Notes: generated by a model not told the origin, from the sequence alone. A stretch of DNA of 50,213 nucleotides from an uncultured Lachnoclostridium sp. (GCA_905212635.1 CAJMFH010000019.1:1-50213); one strand, 5' to 3'. Positions 1 to 9,172 are shown, numbered from the stretch's first letter. Made by a program: numbers and translations.

Positions 1-558
1 AATTCCAGTTTTTGACAGTAGTGATGAAAGCAGCGTCGTTCCCACCGGTGGCGCCGCCGTATACGTATCCGGCAGCCAGGTATGAAGCGGAAACATTCCG
101 GCTTTTGCACCATAACCAAACAAAAGGCAGGCACCGGCGATAAAGAGATTGCGCCGGTTGACCGGAGTTCCTTCGAAGGCAATCCACATTTGACGGATCT
201 CCATCAGTTCAAACGTTCCAAACATATAATACAAAATCATCAATCCGTACAGCATCACAAGTCCACCGGCAATCCCGTATGCCAGATAAGAAAAAGATGC
301 CTTTTTCGCATATTCACTCTCGTCATTTGGCACATAGGCAAATGACGCAAGCGTCATGATTTCAAAAAAGAAAAACTGTTTCATCAGATTCGTTCCGGAA
401 AGAAAAAATTCAACCGTCGCCGCAATCGTCAACAGGTAGAAAAACAAAAACCGTTTATTGTGCGTTGACACCCGGAACTGCTGCGGCAAAGCACATAACG
501 TCACGATAGATGACACAAGTGTAAGCCCTAAAAAGAAAATCGAATATATATCTAACAT
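1..558 (-). CDS. Proton-conducting antiporter-like membrane subunit (MrpA/MrpD/NuoL family), C-terminus off the window
   Basis: The first 186 residues are visible and the frame is still open at base 1. The protein is strongly hydrophobic and carries the two family landmarks: a membrane glutamate (E66, in FFFFEIMTL) and a membrane lysine (K152, in GYGAKAGMFPLHTWLP). In this family (Mrp antiporters, complex I NuoL/M/N, Mbh hydrogenases) these residues line the ion path. The glutamate lies about 70 residues nearer the N-terminus than in the three paralogs upstream, so this subunit seems to lack the first helices. The ATG at 558 is preceded by GGAGG and follows the upstream gene's stop by 15 bases, so it is probably the last visible member of the operon. 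Its exact subunit identity is not clear. Confidence 0.85.
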   Translation of the reverse strand, partial: MLDIYSIFFLGLTLVSSIVTLCALPQQFRVSTHNKRFLFFYLLTIAATVEFFLSGTNLMKQFFFFEIMTLASFAYVPNDESEYAKKASFSYLAYGIAGGLVMLYGLMILYYMFGTFELMEIRQMWIAFEGTPVNRRNLFIAGACLLFGYGAKAGMFPLHTWLPDTYTAAPPVGTTLLSSLLSKTGI

Positions 559-573
559 TTGTCCATCCACCTC

Positions 574-2052
574 CTAAAGCAAGCCATTGGCAACCCATGT
601 AAAAAAGGTCATAAGCGGCTTTGAATACAATCCAAAAACAACAATCAATATGGCAAAGAGAACCATCGGCACTTTCATCTGCCAGCCCGGATCACAGTTT
701 GTTTCCCCGTTGTCATCCGCCGGTTCTACCAGATAAGCTTTTCCTAAAATTGTAAAAATATAGATTGCAGTCAAAAAGGCGGACAACACCAGAATTAAAA
801 TCAGATACGGTGCCAGCCAGTTTCCCTTTTGATAGGCATCTACCGCCGCCGTCGCAATGTTCCATTTGCTGATAAATCCGGTAAGTGGCGGGATTCCGAT
901 CAAGGCGATCCCTGCCACGCTCATACAGCCAAATACCACCGGCATCTTTTTTGCCAGACCGGCAATCTCATAAATATAATGTTTCCCGGTCTGATGCATG
1001 ATCGCGCCGACCGCAAAGAAAAGCGAAATTTTCATAATTCCGTGGAAGATCATATGCGTCAGACCGCCGATCATTCCCATTGGAGTCATCAATAAAAATC
1101 CAAACAAAATATATGACAGGTTGCTTGCTGTCGAATAGGCAAAACGCCGTTTTAAATGCTGTTCCTTGACGGCATTGGAAGAACAGAATAAAATGGAAAT
1201 TCCTACCAGTCCAAGTACCATATACTGTGCCGGCGTTCCCCGTAAAAAAGACGTTCCAAAAATGTAATACGTGATACGCAGGATTGCAAATGCTCCCGAT
1301 TTCACCACTGCGACAGCATGCAAAAGCGCCGTCACCGGGGTTGGTGCCACCGAAGCCGTCGGCAGCCATCCGTGAAGTGGAAACAATGCCGCTTTTACGC
1401 CAAATCCCAGTACCATACAGACAAAAACAGCCTGCAAAAGTGCTTCATGTCCGCTCACTTTCGTCATATCCAGAACACCGCCAAAAGTAAAATTCATGCT
1501 TGTTCCATAACGAAGGATGAAAATAAATCCGATAAACGCAAACGCAGCTCCACCGATCGAATAATACGCATATTTCCGTCCTGCATACCGTGCTTCCGAG
1601 GTCATCGTGTGCATGACAAGCGGAATCGTAACCAGCGTCAGCATTTCGTAAAACATATACATCGTCATCAAATTGGCGGACATCGCTATTCCAAGCGTGA
1701 TCCCATATGTCATTGTGTAAAAGGAGAAGAAACGATTTTCCCCTTTTTCCCCGTGCATATACTCAAACGCATACAGCGAAGCAAATGGCCAAAGTGTACT
1801 GACAAGGGCAGCAAACACCATGCCTGCGCCATCCAGATGCACCGAAACTTCCAATATACCGGCTAGATTAATAAGCCGTGTATAGGATGCAGGATGCAAA
1901 AGCAGTGAACTCCACATCAAAATCGAAGTCACGATCACGATACATTCGACATAAATATTTCTCTGTCGCCGCCGTTTCCACGGAAAGAGAGGAAGTACGG
2001 CTCCTCCCAGGATTGGCAGCACAATTGGTAAAACTAATAATAACACATTCAT
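574..2052 (-). CDS. Proton-conducting antiporter-like membrane subunit (NuoM/MrpD family)
   Basis: This 492-residue, 13-14 helix membrane protein belongs to the MrpD/NuoL/NuoM/NuoN family. The essential glutamate (E136, in MYMFYEMLTL) and lysine (K220, in GFGVKAALFPLHGWLPTA) are both present. Such subunits carry H+ or Na+/H+ across the membrane, either in Mrp antiporters or in complex I-like enzymes. It lies 25 bases downstream of another paralog on the same strand and is clearly part of the same operon. Length is normal for the family. It could be called MrpD-like, HyfB-like or NuoM-like; sequence reading alone does not separate these. Confidence 0.88.
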   Translation of the reverse strand: MNVLLLVLPIVLPILGGAVLPLFPWKRRRQRNIYVECIVIVTSILMWSSLLLHPASYTRLINLAGILEVSVHLDGAGMVFAALVSTLWPFASLYAFEYMHGEKGENRFFSFYTMTYGITLGIAMSANLMTMYMFYEMLTLVTIPLVMHTMTSEARYAGRKYAYYSIGGAAFAFIGFIFILRYGTSMNFTFGGVLDMTKVSGHEALLQAVFVCMVLGFGVKAALFPLHGWLPTASVAPTPVTALLHAVAVVKSGAFAILRITYYIFGTSFLRGTPAQYMVLGLVGISILFCSSNAVKEQHLKRRFAYSTASNLSYILFGFLLMTPMGMIGGLTHMIFHGIMKISLFFAVGAIMHQTGKHYIYEIAGLAKKMPVVFGCMSVAGIALIGIPPLTGFISKWNIATAAVDAYQKGNWLAPYLILILVLSAFLTAIYIFTILGKAYLVEPADDNGETNCDPGWQMKVPMVLFAILIVVFGLYSKPLMTFFTWVANGLL

Positions 2053-2077
2053 CTTTTCACCACGTTCCCCTCTCTTC

Positions 2078-3547
2078 TTATATAATTTCTTTTACAATAT
2101 CTTCCAAGCCATGAATCAGCGGTTCATTGAAGATTCCAAGCAAAAGTGCCAAAGCTGCCAGGATCACCATCGGAATGACCATTTTCCGGTCTTCCTTTAC
2201 CGGCTCTTCCTTTTCCGGTTTGTCATAAAAAGCATGAACGCTTACCGTCAAAAGATAGCCCGCTGTCAAAAGTGCGCTCACAAGAAGCACAACCGGCCCC
2301 GCAATCTTTGCCACACGGATTCCGGAAAAAAGAGCAGTTGTTCCCAATTTCCATTTACTGAAAAATCCGCTGAATGGCGGAATTCCCACAAGGGCAAGGG
2401 AGGCAAGGGTAAAACAGACCATGGTAACCGGCATCCTCTTTCCGATTCCGCGATATCCTTCTACTCTTGTAGTCCCAGTTTCATGGATCACTGCGCCGGC
2501 ACAGAGGAAAAGATTATTTTTAATGACCGAATGGTAGATCACATGCAGCAATGCACCGACAAGTCCCGCCGGCCGCAGCAGCATAATACCAAACAGAATG
2601 TAAGAAACCTGGCTTACCGTTGAATACGCCAGCCGCCGTTTCATGATCTTTTCCTTATAAGCAAGCATTGATCCCATAAATATCGTAAGCAGTGTCAGAC
2701 CGATCACAATATACTGCACAAAGGACTTCCGCAGAAAATCTGCTCCCGCGATATAATAAACAACACGAAGAATGGCAATGACACCCATCTTCGTATTGAC
2801 GCCCGACAAAATCGCACTCGCCGGTGCCGGAGCGACCGGATGTGCCGTAGAAAGCCAGCCATGAAGCGGAAACATACCGGCTTTGGAACCAAAACCGATG
2901 ATCATCCCCAAAATAGCAAGTTGAAGCGTCGTTTCGTGCCCTGCAATCGCTGCGTGCGTAAAATTTCCACCCGGCGTAAAGGCGATTGACGGTGTCAGCT
3001 GGTAAATGTAAAAGAAACCGATCAGACCCAGAAAGGCACCTGCGATCGAATAAAATACATATTTGTATCCGGCGGCGATGGCTTCTTTCGTCTGCGCATG
3101 AATGACATATCCGATCGTCGCCAGCGTCATTCCTTCGTAAAAGAGGTACATTGTCACCAGATTTCCGGCACTTGTAATTCCCATAAGCATTCCAAATGTC
3201 AGCAGATGGCAGCCCAAAAAACGCGCACCCTTTTTATCCCCTTTCATATAAGAAAAGGTATAAAGAGTAACCAAAAGCCAGATAAATACTACAAGTGTAG
3301 AAAAAACAATGCCTAAATTATCCAGATTCAATACGATCGGAATGTCTTCTTTCAATTTCCAGATTGTGACCGCCGGACTTTTGTTATATAAATTGATTCC
3401 GTGAAATACTGCCGTCAAAAGAACGATTCCCATCACAGCCACGGATAACATTTTGGTAATTCCTTCCCGCCATTTGTGTCCTGCCGTCGCGAGTAAAAAT
3501 AATACAAAACCACTGATCAGCGGTAAAAATATCGGTATTGCCAGCAT
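2078..3547 (-). CDS. Proton-conducting antiporter-like membrane subunit (MrpD/NuoM family)
   Basis: A 489-residue polytopic membrane protein with the family glutamate (E138, in MYLFYEGMTL) and lysine (K222, in GFGSKAGMFPLHGWLS). The usual WLP after the lysine helix is WLS here, a small deviation from its neighbours. An AGGGG ribosome site precedes the ATG. It resembles the adjacent 492-residue gene more than the MrpD gene at 3586-5073, which suggests tandem duplication within the operon. The role is ion translocation in an Mrp-like complex at the cell membrane; which ion is moved is unknown. Confidence 0.88.
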   Translation of the reverse strand: MLAIPIFLPLISGFVLFLLATAGHKWREGITKMLSVAVMGIVLLTAVFHGINLYNKSPAVTIWKLKEDIPIVLNLDNLGIVFSTLVVFIWLLVTLYTFSYMKGDKKGARFLGCHLLTFGMLMGITSAGNLVTMYLFYEGMTLATIGYVIHAQTKEAIAAGYKYVFYSIAGAFLGLIGFFYIYQLTPSIAFTPGGNFTHAAIAGHETTLQLAILGMIIGFGSKAGMFPLHGWLSTAHPVAPAPASAILSGVNTKMGVIAILRVVYYIAGADFLRKSFVQYIVIGLTLLTIFMGSMLAYKEKIMKRRLAYSTVSQVSYILFGIMLLRPAGLVGALLHVIYHSVIKNNLFLCAGAVIHETGTTRVEGYRGIGKRMPVTMVCFTLASLALVGIPPFSGFFSKWKLGTTALFSGIRVAKIAGPVVLLVSALLTAGYLLTVSVHAFYDKPEKEEPVKEDRKMVIPMVILAALALLLGIFNEPLIHGLEDIVKEII

Positions 3548-3585
3548 TTCTTCCCCTCTTTCTCTCGTTGACTATAACTATTGCT

Positions 3586-5073
3586 CTATGAAAACATCTG
3601 CACGCCTGCTGCGATCGCTTCCCACACAAGATTGGAACCGATTCCCAAAAACAGGTTTAATCCAATAAATACAAGAATGGCTGCGACATACGGCACACCA
3701 TTTTTCGCACGCCCTTTTTTATCCGGTGCCGGCGTGTAAATCGTCATAACAGTATGCAGGAAATATACGGCATTGAGAACCGTACTGATCGCCAATGCGA
3801 TCATTGCAACCCACATTTTCTCCTGTCCGGCTTCCAAAGCGCCCATCGCAAAATATACTTTGGAGGTAAACCCGGCAAACAGCGGAATTCCGACCATTGA
3901 CAACGCGCCCACGGCAAATCCCGCGCCGGCTGCCACATTGCGGTAACCCGCCCCTTTTAAATCTTCAAACAACTTGCTGTCATCCGAAACCTCGGACAAT
4001 CCTCTTGCTGCGATAAACAACATGGATTTGGAGGCAGCATGCGAAATGATATGAAAAATGGCCGCAAGCATACCGGTTTTTGTCCCAATTCCGATTCCCA
4101 TATAAATGTAGCCGATCTGTGCTACCGAAGAATATGCGATCATTCGGCGGATATCCACCTGCCGTATCGCACGAACGGAGCCAAGGATCATTCCCAGCAC
4201 GCCGAGAACAAACAACAGATTTCCGACATGATGCGTCTCGATTACATCAATGCCGATCACGCGGTAAAATATTTTCAAAAGCAAAAAGATATAACTTTTG
4301 GATACCAGACTTGACAATATGGCACTCGAAGATGCCGTGCCATAACTATAGGCATCCGGCAGCCAGCTGTGAAACGGAAACAGCGCCGACTTAATCGCCA
4401 GTCCTACGCACATGAGTACAATGACTACAGTAAGCGGCATCGTGTACTGCCCATTTGCATTCAGTGCGGCTACCGTCTCTTTCATATTAGACATCAGAAG
4501 GTGCCCCGTAATGCCGTAAAGCATTGATATTCCGATCAGAATCAGTCCGGAACCGATCAAACTCATGATCATATATTTGGTCGCAGCCACCAGAGTATGT
4601 CCGGTCTCACGGATCAAAATCAGTCCTCCTGCCGCGATCGTATTAATCTCGATAAATACGTACGCCGTAAACATGTCATTGGTGTAGATCAGTGCCAAAA
4701 GGGAACTCATCATCAGATTTACGAGTACATAAAACAAATTCTGCTTTGTCTCTGCGATATCTCTCGCTATATATTTCCCTCCGCCGGCAACCGACAACAG
4801 CATGATCAGGCAAAATACAACCGCCATCACGCCCTCTAAAATACCGACGCGGATCTCATTGCCCCAAGGTGCCGGGAAATGTCCCATCATATAGACATAG
4901 GGTTCGCCCGTGCCAAGGACAAATGCCAGCACACAGCCGGACATCACAAGAAGTACCGTCAGCAGGGTAAGTGTCCACACCCGCGCCTTCTTTGCCGGAA
5001 GTACCGAAGATATTACGCCGCTTGCCAGACACATGATAATATTCATAAATGGAAAATTCTGCACCAGATTCAT
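3586..5073 (-). CDS. mnhD: Na+/H+ antiporter subunit D (MrpD/MnhD)
   Basis: This 495-residue polytopic protein directly follows mnhC, the position MrpD occupies in Mrp operons. The key residues are E142 (in VFIEINTIAAGG) and K228 (in GLAIKSALFPFHSWLPDAYS), as in MrpD and MbhH. In Mrp complexes MrpD forms one ion-translocation module and docks on MrpC. The start at 5073 has GGAG upstream and leaves 5 bases after the mnhC stop, so the two are probably translationally coupled. Of the four antiporter-like subunits here, this is the one best placed to be the true MrpD. Confidence 0.88.
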   Translation of the reverse strand: MNLVQNFPFMNIIMCLASGVISSVLPAKKARVWTLTLLTVLLVMSGCVLAFVLGTGEPYVYMMGHFPAPWGNEIRVGILEGVMAVVFCLIMLLSVAGGGKYIARDIAETKQNLFYVLVNLMMSSLLALIYTNDMFTAYVFIEINTIAAGGLILIRETGHTLVAATKYMIMSLIGSGLILIGISMLYGITGHLLMSNMKETVAALNANGQYTMPLTVVIVLMCVGLAIKSALFPFHSWLPDAYSYGTASSSAILSSLVSKSYIFLLLKIFYRVIGIDVIETHHVGNLLFVLGVLGMILGSVRAIRQVDIRRMIAYSSVAQIGYIYMGIGIGTKTGMLAAIFHIISHAASKSMLFIAARGLSEVSDDSKLFEDLKGAGYRNVAAGAGFAVGALSMVGIPLFAGFTSKVYFAMGALEAGQEKMWVAMIALAISTVLNAVYFLHTVMTIYTPAPDKKGRAKNGVPYVAAILVFIGLNLFLGIGSNLVWEAIAAGVQMFS

Positions 5074-5078
5074 GAATC

Positions 5079-5447
5079 TTATATCTCCTCTCTCTTTGCG
5101 CTAAGTGCGATCTCATCGATATCCAATGTGCCATAACGTTTATACAGTCTCACCGTGATAGCGAGCATCAGTGCCGTGACACTGACCGATACAACGATTC
5201 CGGTCAATACCAGTCCGCTTGGGATCGGATTGACATACGTCTCCACCCGCAGATCGTCATTGACAACGATCGGCGCAAGCCGTCCCACGATATACCCTTT
5301 CGAGGTCAAAAACAGATAGATCGCTGTATCCATAATATTAAATCCCATAATTTTTTTGATCATATTTTTATGAAGCAGCAATGTCGTAAGTCCAATGCCA
5401 AAAAGGATCACGGCAGCCGTCTCATAATAATTGGTAAATAATGTCAT
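5079..5447 (-). CDS. mnhC: Na+/H+ antiporter subunit C (MrpC/MnhC, NuoK-like)
   Basis: A 122-residue, three-helix protein of the NuoK/MrpC family. The segment SKGYIVGRLAPI followed by NPIPSGLVLTGIVV is characteristic, with the helix-ending NPIPSGLVLT matching the MrpC/MbhG motif. The ATG at 5447 was chosen over a TTG at 5456 because the GGGGAG site is correctly spaced only for the ATG. The ATG comes one base after the mnhB stop (TAAAATG), indicating tight coupling. In the complex MrpC links the peripheral subunits to MrpD. Confidence 0.9.
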   Translation of the reverse strand: MTLFTNYYETAAVILFGIGLTTLLLHKNMIKKIMGFNIMDTAIYLFLTSKGYIVGRLAPIVVNDDLRVETYVNPIPSGLVLTGIVVSVSVTALMLAITVRLYKRYGTLDIDEIALSAKREEI

Positions 5448-5448
5448 T

Positions 5449-6435
5449 TTATCCAATCTCCCCTTTCCGAAACAGCGAATAGAAACCGTACATGGTACAG
5501 GCGACGACCATTCCCACGCAGATATTTAACGGCAGGATCAGTCCCCCACTCACGATTGCGCCCGGAATCCCCTTTGGGATCCCGCTTTCCAGATGATTGG
5601 CCCCGGTAAAAAACGAATAGCTTTTCGCTGCCGAGTAAAACAAAAGTGATGCGACCGTAATAAGCGAATAAGTCTTCCGCGTAAAGAAACGGTCGGTCTG
5701 CTCAAAGCCAAACGCATTTGCCATAAGAATCAGCCCCGCTCCGATGATCGCACCGCCGGAAAATCCACCTCCCGGAGACAAATGTCCATTCAGCACAATA
5801 TAAATTCCAAAGATCAGGATAAACGGTGTCAATAATTTTGCCGCCATACGCAGGATCGGATCGTCCGTCTTTTTGGGTTTTCTCCGGATCTCCTGATTTC
5901 GTTTGCTCTTCGAATCGAGACGAAGAAGGATCATCACACAGGTCGCGGCGATAAAAAGCACATGGGATTCGCCCAGCGTATCAAAAGCACGGTAATCAAG
6001 GATCATGCCGGCAACGATGTTCGTCGCTCCGGTTTCCTCCAGTCCTTTTGTGATATAACGGCTCACCACTTCATTCGAAGTCGGATTGTCTTTTGCCCCA
6101 AACGTCGGCAATTGATTTACCGTCAGCAAAAGTACCGTAATGAGCGCCAGACAAAACAAGACCGCCACGCAGTTGTATATTCTCCGGAACCATTGAAAGC
6201 CTCTTGTCTGCGGCCATTTTTCATATCGCTTATAAAGCTCTTTCCGCGACATTCTGTGCGGCTTGACAGCAGTTTGTTCTACTTCTGTAGTCTTCTCGTC
6301 TGCCTCATTTTTCAAAAAGGATGTATGATTTTCAAAAATATCTTCATACTCATGCTTTTCCACGCGCTCTCCATCAACAAAACGCTGTAATTTCCGCCAC
6401 CAGCCATTTTCATAGTTTTCCCTTTTTCTGCTCAT
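5449..6435 (-). CDS. mnhB: Fused MbhE-like + MnhB subunit of Mrp/Mbh-type antiporter
   Basis: 328 residues in three parts. An N-terminal cytoplasmic region of about 85 residues is rich in Glu and Lys and is unusual. A middle part (about 85-175) resembles the C-terminal segment of MrpA, which is a separate protein (MbhE) in archaeal membrane hydrogenases; motifs are TFGAKDNPTSNEVV and DYRAFDTLGES. The C-terminal part (about 195-325) is a MnhB domain with LNGHLSPGGGFSGGAIIGAG. The start codon overlaps the upstream stop (ATGA). Because the MbhD-like domain is a separate gene just upstream, the MrpA C-terminal region is split differently from the classical Bacillus MrpA. The function is structural and ion-conducting in the antiporter module. 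Confidence 0.85.
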   Translation of the reverse strand: MSRKRENYENGWWRKLQRFVDGERVEKHEYEDIFENHTSFLKNEADEKTTEVEQTAVKPHRMSRKELYKRYEKWPQTRGFQWFRRIYNCVAVLFCLALITVLLLTVNQLPTFGAKDNPTSNEVVSRYITKGLEETGATNIVAGMILDYRAFDTLGESHVLFIAATCVMILLRLDSKSKRNQEIRRKPKKTDDPILRMAAKLLTPFILIFGIYIVLNGHLSPGGGFSGGAIIGAGLILMANAFGFEQTDRFFTRKTYSLITVASLLFYSAAKSYSFFTGANHLESGIPKGIPGAIVSGGLILPLNICVGMVVACTMYGFYSLFRKGEIG

Positions 6436-6722
6436 TCGTCCTCCCCCTCTTCGTCATCCCACATCGGTTCCTCTTCTCCGCGAACCTCTGTCAGGGCATG
6501 TATTTTTTTCAATGTCATAAAGAAAAGAAGACTTGTAACACCGGCTCCGACCGCCGCCTCTGTGATTGCAAGATCGGGGGACTCCAAAAGGATCCAGATA
6601 ATGCACATGATCACACTATATGACATAAATATGACGATCGAAGTAAGGAGATTTTTATTTAGGCAGACAGCAACCGCACAAACGATCAAAAACATCACTA
6701 AAATATAGGAAAAAATTGTCAT
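6432..6722 (-). CDS. MbhD-like (MrpA C-terminal, DUF4040) subunit
   Basis: A 96-residue protein with about three helices. The signature ESPDLAITEAAVGAGVTSLLF matches MbhD and the DUF4040 region of MrpA, whose conserved acidic residue in PDLAxTE is thought to take part in ion transfer. A longer ORF begins at 6809, but the real start is the ATG at 6722: it has a GAGGAGG site and overlaps the mnhG stop as ATGA. The acidic tail (EEEPMWDDEEGEDE) is cytoplasmic. It sits between mnhG and the MbhE+MnhB fusion, the same order as mbhC-D-E-F in archaeal Mbh clusters. Confidence 0.85.
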   Translation of the reverse strand: MTIFSYILVMFLIVCAVAVCLNKNLLTSIVIFMSYSVIMCIIWILLESPDLAITEAAVGAGVTSLLFFMTLKKIHALTEVRGEEEPMWDDEEGEDE

Positions 6723-7033
6723 TTTTCTTTTTCCTCCTCTTCTCTCTTTTTCTTTTTTTCTACCATCATCTGTGCGATCAGATGACTGGACACCGGACCG
6801 GTTGTCCACAAAAAGGCGACGACAAGTACCAGTTTAACGGTCGTAAACGTAAATCCAAAGAGCACGATAAGTCCCAGGATAATAAGCCCCAGTCCTAACG
6901 TGTCCCCCATCGCTGCCGCGTGCATGCGGGTCAGGCATTCGGAAAAACGGTACACCCCGATAGCCGCTGAAATCATTACAAATACGCCGCCGCTGATGCA
7001 GATCGCTGCGGCAATAAAACGAATCCATTCCAT
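6719..7033 (-). CDS. mnhG: Na+/H+ antiporter subunit G (MrpG/MnhG)
   Basis: 104 residues with three helices. The family motif runs through GVYRFSECLTRMHAAAMGDTLGLGLIILGL, in which the R-x-H-A segment followed by a Gly-rich helix is typical of MrpG. The tail is highly charged (KKKKREEEEKEK). It follows mnhF by 4 bases and overlaps the next gene. MrpG is a small structural subunit of the Mrp antiporter complex. Confidence 0.9.
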   Translation of the reverse strand: MEWIRFIAAAICISGGVFVMISAAIGVYRFSECLTRMHAAAMGDTLGLGLIILGLIVLFGFTFTTVKLVLVVAFLWTTGPVSSHLIAQMMVEKKKKREEEEKEK

Positions 7034-7037
7034 CTTT

Positions 7038-7340
7038 TTATCCTTTCTCCTGCTCTTTCGCGCGGCTTTTGTAACGGCGTATGAAAATACGCGTCAATAC
7101 AACAACTGCCAGAAAACTGATCATGGTGTAGATCAACGCCACATCCAAAAGCCAGCTTTCCTTTAACGCATAGGCAAGAAGGCAGATGGCAGCGATCGTC
7201 AATGTGCCGATCATATTTGCCGCAACAATCCGGTCGCCAAGTTCCGGTCCGCGGATGGCTGCGATCAGACAGGCGATCATGCAGATTCCGAGCAGAATAA
7301 ATACTACGATAAAAAACGGCTGCTGTACCATTGTCAACAT
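7038..7340 (-). CDS. mnhF: Na+/H+ antiporter subunit F (MrpF/MnhF)
   Basis: 100 residues with three helices. The segment CLIAAIRGPELGDRIVAANM is the MrpF signature (RGPxxxDRxxAxD/N in the family), followed by a helix ending in YTMISFLAVVVLTR. Its start overlaps the end of mnhE by 7 bases, so translation is coupled. It is a small membrane subunit of the Mrp complex; the family contains the acidic residue linked to ion or bile-salt efflux in B. subtilis MrpF. Confidence 0.9.
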   Translation of the reverse strand: MLTMVQQPFFIVVFILLGICMIACLIAAIRGPELGDRIVAANMIGTLTIAAICLLAYALKESWLLDVALIYTMISFLAVVVLTRIFIRRYKSRAKEQEKG

Positions 7341-7807
7341 GCCTTCACCTCCCGTTCAATCTTTCTCAGCAACTGTACAAATGACGAATCTTCCATCCCT
7401 TCTGCCATCGTTTGATCCAGGCAGTGGATGGTAAATTTATCCGCGGTCAGTTCTACTGTTATCGTTCCCGGTGTCAGTGTGATGGAATCTGCCAGAATCA
7501 CATTGAGACAGTTAATCTCAAACGGCGTTTCCATCTCAATGATACACGGTTCTACTTCTTCTCTTTCATTGTAGACGAACCGCATGACTCCTACATTCGC
7601 CTTGATGATCTCCCAAAGCAGCAAAAAGACATAGCAAACAGCAAGGCCGGAAACCTTGCAAACTGCTATGTCTTTCTTCACGGAATATTCTAAAAATTTA
7701 CAACAAAACAGAAATACAGCCAGTGCGATCACTACGCCAAATGCTGCAATTTCCCCATTTATTTTGCCATTCAGCACAACCCAAAATATAAAAAATACCA
7801 AAAACAT
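7334..7807 (-). CDS. mnhE: Na+/H+ antiporter subunit E (MrpE/MnhE)
   Basis: 157 residues with N-terminal membrane helices and a soluble C-terminal part. The signature runs DSITLTPGTITVELTADKFTIHCLD, matching the MrpE ITLTPGT motif. It is the promoter-proximal gene of the antiporter operon. The start at 7807 has a GGAG site. The gap to the purA stop is 90 bases and holds a short stem (ATGGAAA with TTTCCAT) and a second small stem, but no clear promoter, so read-through from purA is possible. Confidence 0.88.
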   Translation of the reverse strand: MFLVFFIFWVVLNGKINGEIAAFGVVIALAVFLFCCKFLEYSVKKDIAVCKVSGLAVCYVFLLLWEIIKANVGVMRFVYNEREEVEPCIIEMETPFEINCLNVILADSITLTPGTITVELTADKFTIHCLDQTMAEGMEDSSFVQLLRKIEREVKAC

Positions 7808-7897
7808 GTCTTCTCCATCCTCGGCTTGTACAAAGCCGCCGCTTTATACAAAGAATGGAAACCAAGTTTTCCTGATTTCCATCCTTTCCCTTACTCA

Positions 7898-9172
7898 TCA
7901 GCGATATATGATTTCATGTCGTCCCGGTCCATTGGAAACCATTTTGATCGGCACGCCAAGTTCTTTTTCAATAAATTCGATATATTTGCGGCAATTCTCC
8001 GGAAGTTTATCATACTCTGTAATGCCGCGGATCTCTTCTTTCCAACCCGGAAGCACTTCATAAACCGGTTTGGCTTTTTTGAGTTCTCTTGTCGTCGGGA
8101 AGTCTTTTGTCACTTTCCCGTCGATCTCATATCCGACACAGATCGGAAGTTCATCCAGATAACCAAGTACATCAAGCACGGTAAGGGCAACTTCTGTCGC
8201 ACCCTGAATACGGCATCCATAACGGCTTGCTACCGCATCAAACCATCCCATACGACGTGGACGGCCTGTCGTAGCACCATATTCTCCACCATCACCACCA
8301 CGGCGGCGGAGTTCATCGGCCTCATCCCCAAAGATCTCACTGACAAATTCTCCGGCTCCAACAGCACTGGAATATGCCTTTACAACCGTCACAATACGTC
8401 CAATCTCATATGGTGGGATTCCGGCACCAATTGCACCATACGCTGCCAGTGTAGACGATGAAGTAACCATCGGATAGATTCCATGATCCGGATCTTTCAG
8501 CGAACCAAGCTGACCTTCTAACAGGATTCGTTTGCCCTGCTGTCTTGCTTCATACAAATAAGCCGATACATCACATACATAAGGAGCCACCATATCACGG
8601 TACTCTGCCAGTGTTTTCATCAGTTCATCCACATTCAAAGCCGGTTTGTGATACAGATGCTCCAAGATCACATTTTTCTGCACACAGATTCCTTCGATCT
8701 TTTCGCGAAGTGCTTCCTCGTCAAACAATTCAGAAACCTGCACACCGACTTTGGCATATTTATCAGAATAGAATGGCGCAATTCCGGATTTTGTAGAGCC
8801 AAACGACTTTCCAGCCAAACGCTCTTCCTCATATTGATCAAACAGCACGTGGTAAGGCATTACAATTTGAGCACGATCCGACACCAGAATCTTTGGTTTC
8901 GGTACCCCCTGATTTACAATGTCATTAATCTCACGGAACAGATCCGGGATATTCAATGCCACTCCATTTCCAATAATACTTGTGGTATGATCATAAAACA
9001 CACCGGATGGAAGGATATGTAATGCAAATTTTCCATAATCATTTACGATCGTATGACCGGCATTGCTGCCTCCCTGAAAACGTACAATGATATCGGACTC
9101 TTCGCCCAGCATATCGGTAATCTTACCTTTTCCTTCGTCTCCCCAATTGGCTCCTACAACTGCTGTTACCAT
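7898..9172 (-). CDS. purA: Adenylosuccinate synthetase
   Basis: This 424-residue cytoplasmic enzyme makes adenylosuccinate from IMP, aspartate and GTP, the first step from IMP to AMP. The N-terminal GANWGDEGKGKITD is the GTP-binding loop, FQGGSNAGHTI is the IMP-site segment, and TTGRPRRMGWFD is a second family signature. The frame stays open to 9271, but the ATG at 9172 with GGAGG six bases upstream and family-standard length is the start. A strong promoter lies at 9237-9265. purB, which acts next in the pathway, is about 11 kb away on the same strand. Confidence 0.97.
   Translation of the reverse strand: MVTAVVGANWGDEGKGKITDMLGEESDIIVRFQGGSNAGHTIVNDYGKFALHILPSGVFYDHTTSIIGNGVALNIPDLFREINDIVNQGVPKPKILVSDRAQIVMPYHVLFDQYEEERLAGKSFGSTKSGIAPFYSDKYAKVGVQVSELFDEEALREKIEGICVQKNVILEHLYHKPALNVDELMKTLAEYRDMVAPYVCDVSAYLYEARQQGKRILLEGQLGSLKDPDHGIYPMVTSSSTLAAYGAIGAGIPPYEIGRIVTVVKAYSSAVGAGEFVSEIFGDEADELRRRGGDGGEYGATTGRPRRMGWFDAVASRYGCRIQGATEVALTVLDVLGYLDELPICVGYEIDGKVTKDFPTTRELKKAKPVYEVLPGWKEEIRGITEYDKLPENCRKYIEFIEKELGVPIKMVSNGPGRHEIIYR

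Noticed and set aside
7698..7898. 66-codon ORF overlapping mnhE
   Set aside because: It lies mostly inside mnhE in another frame and has no motif.
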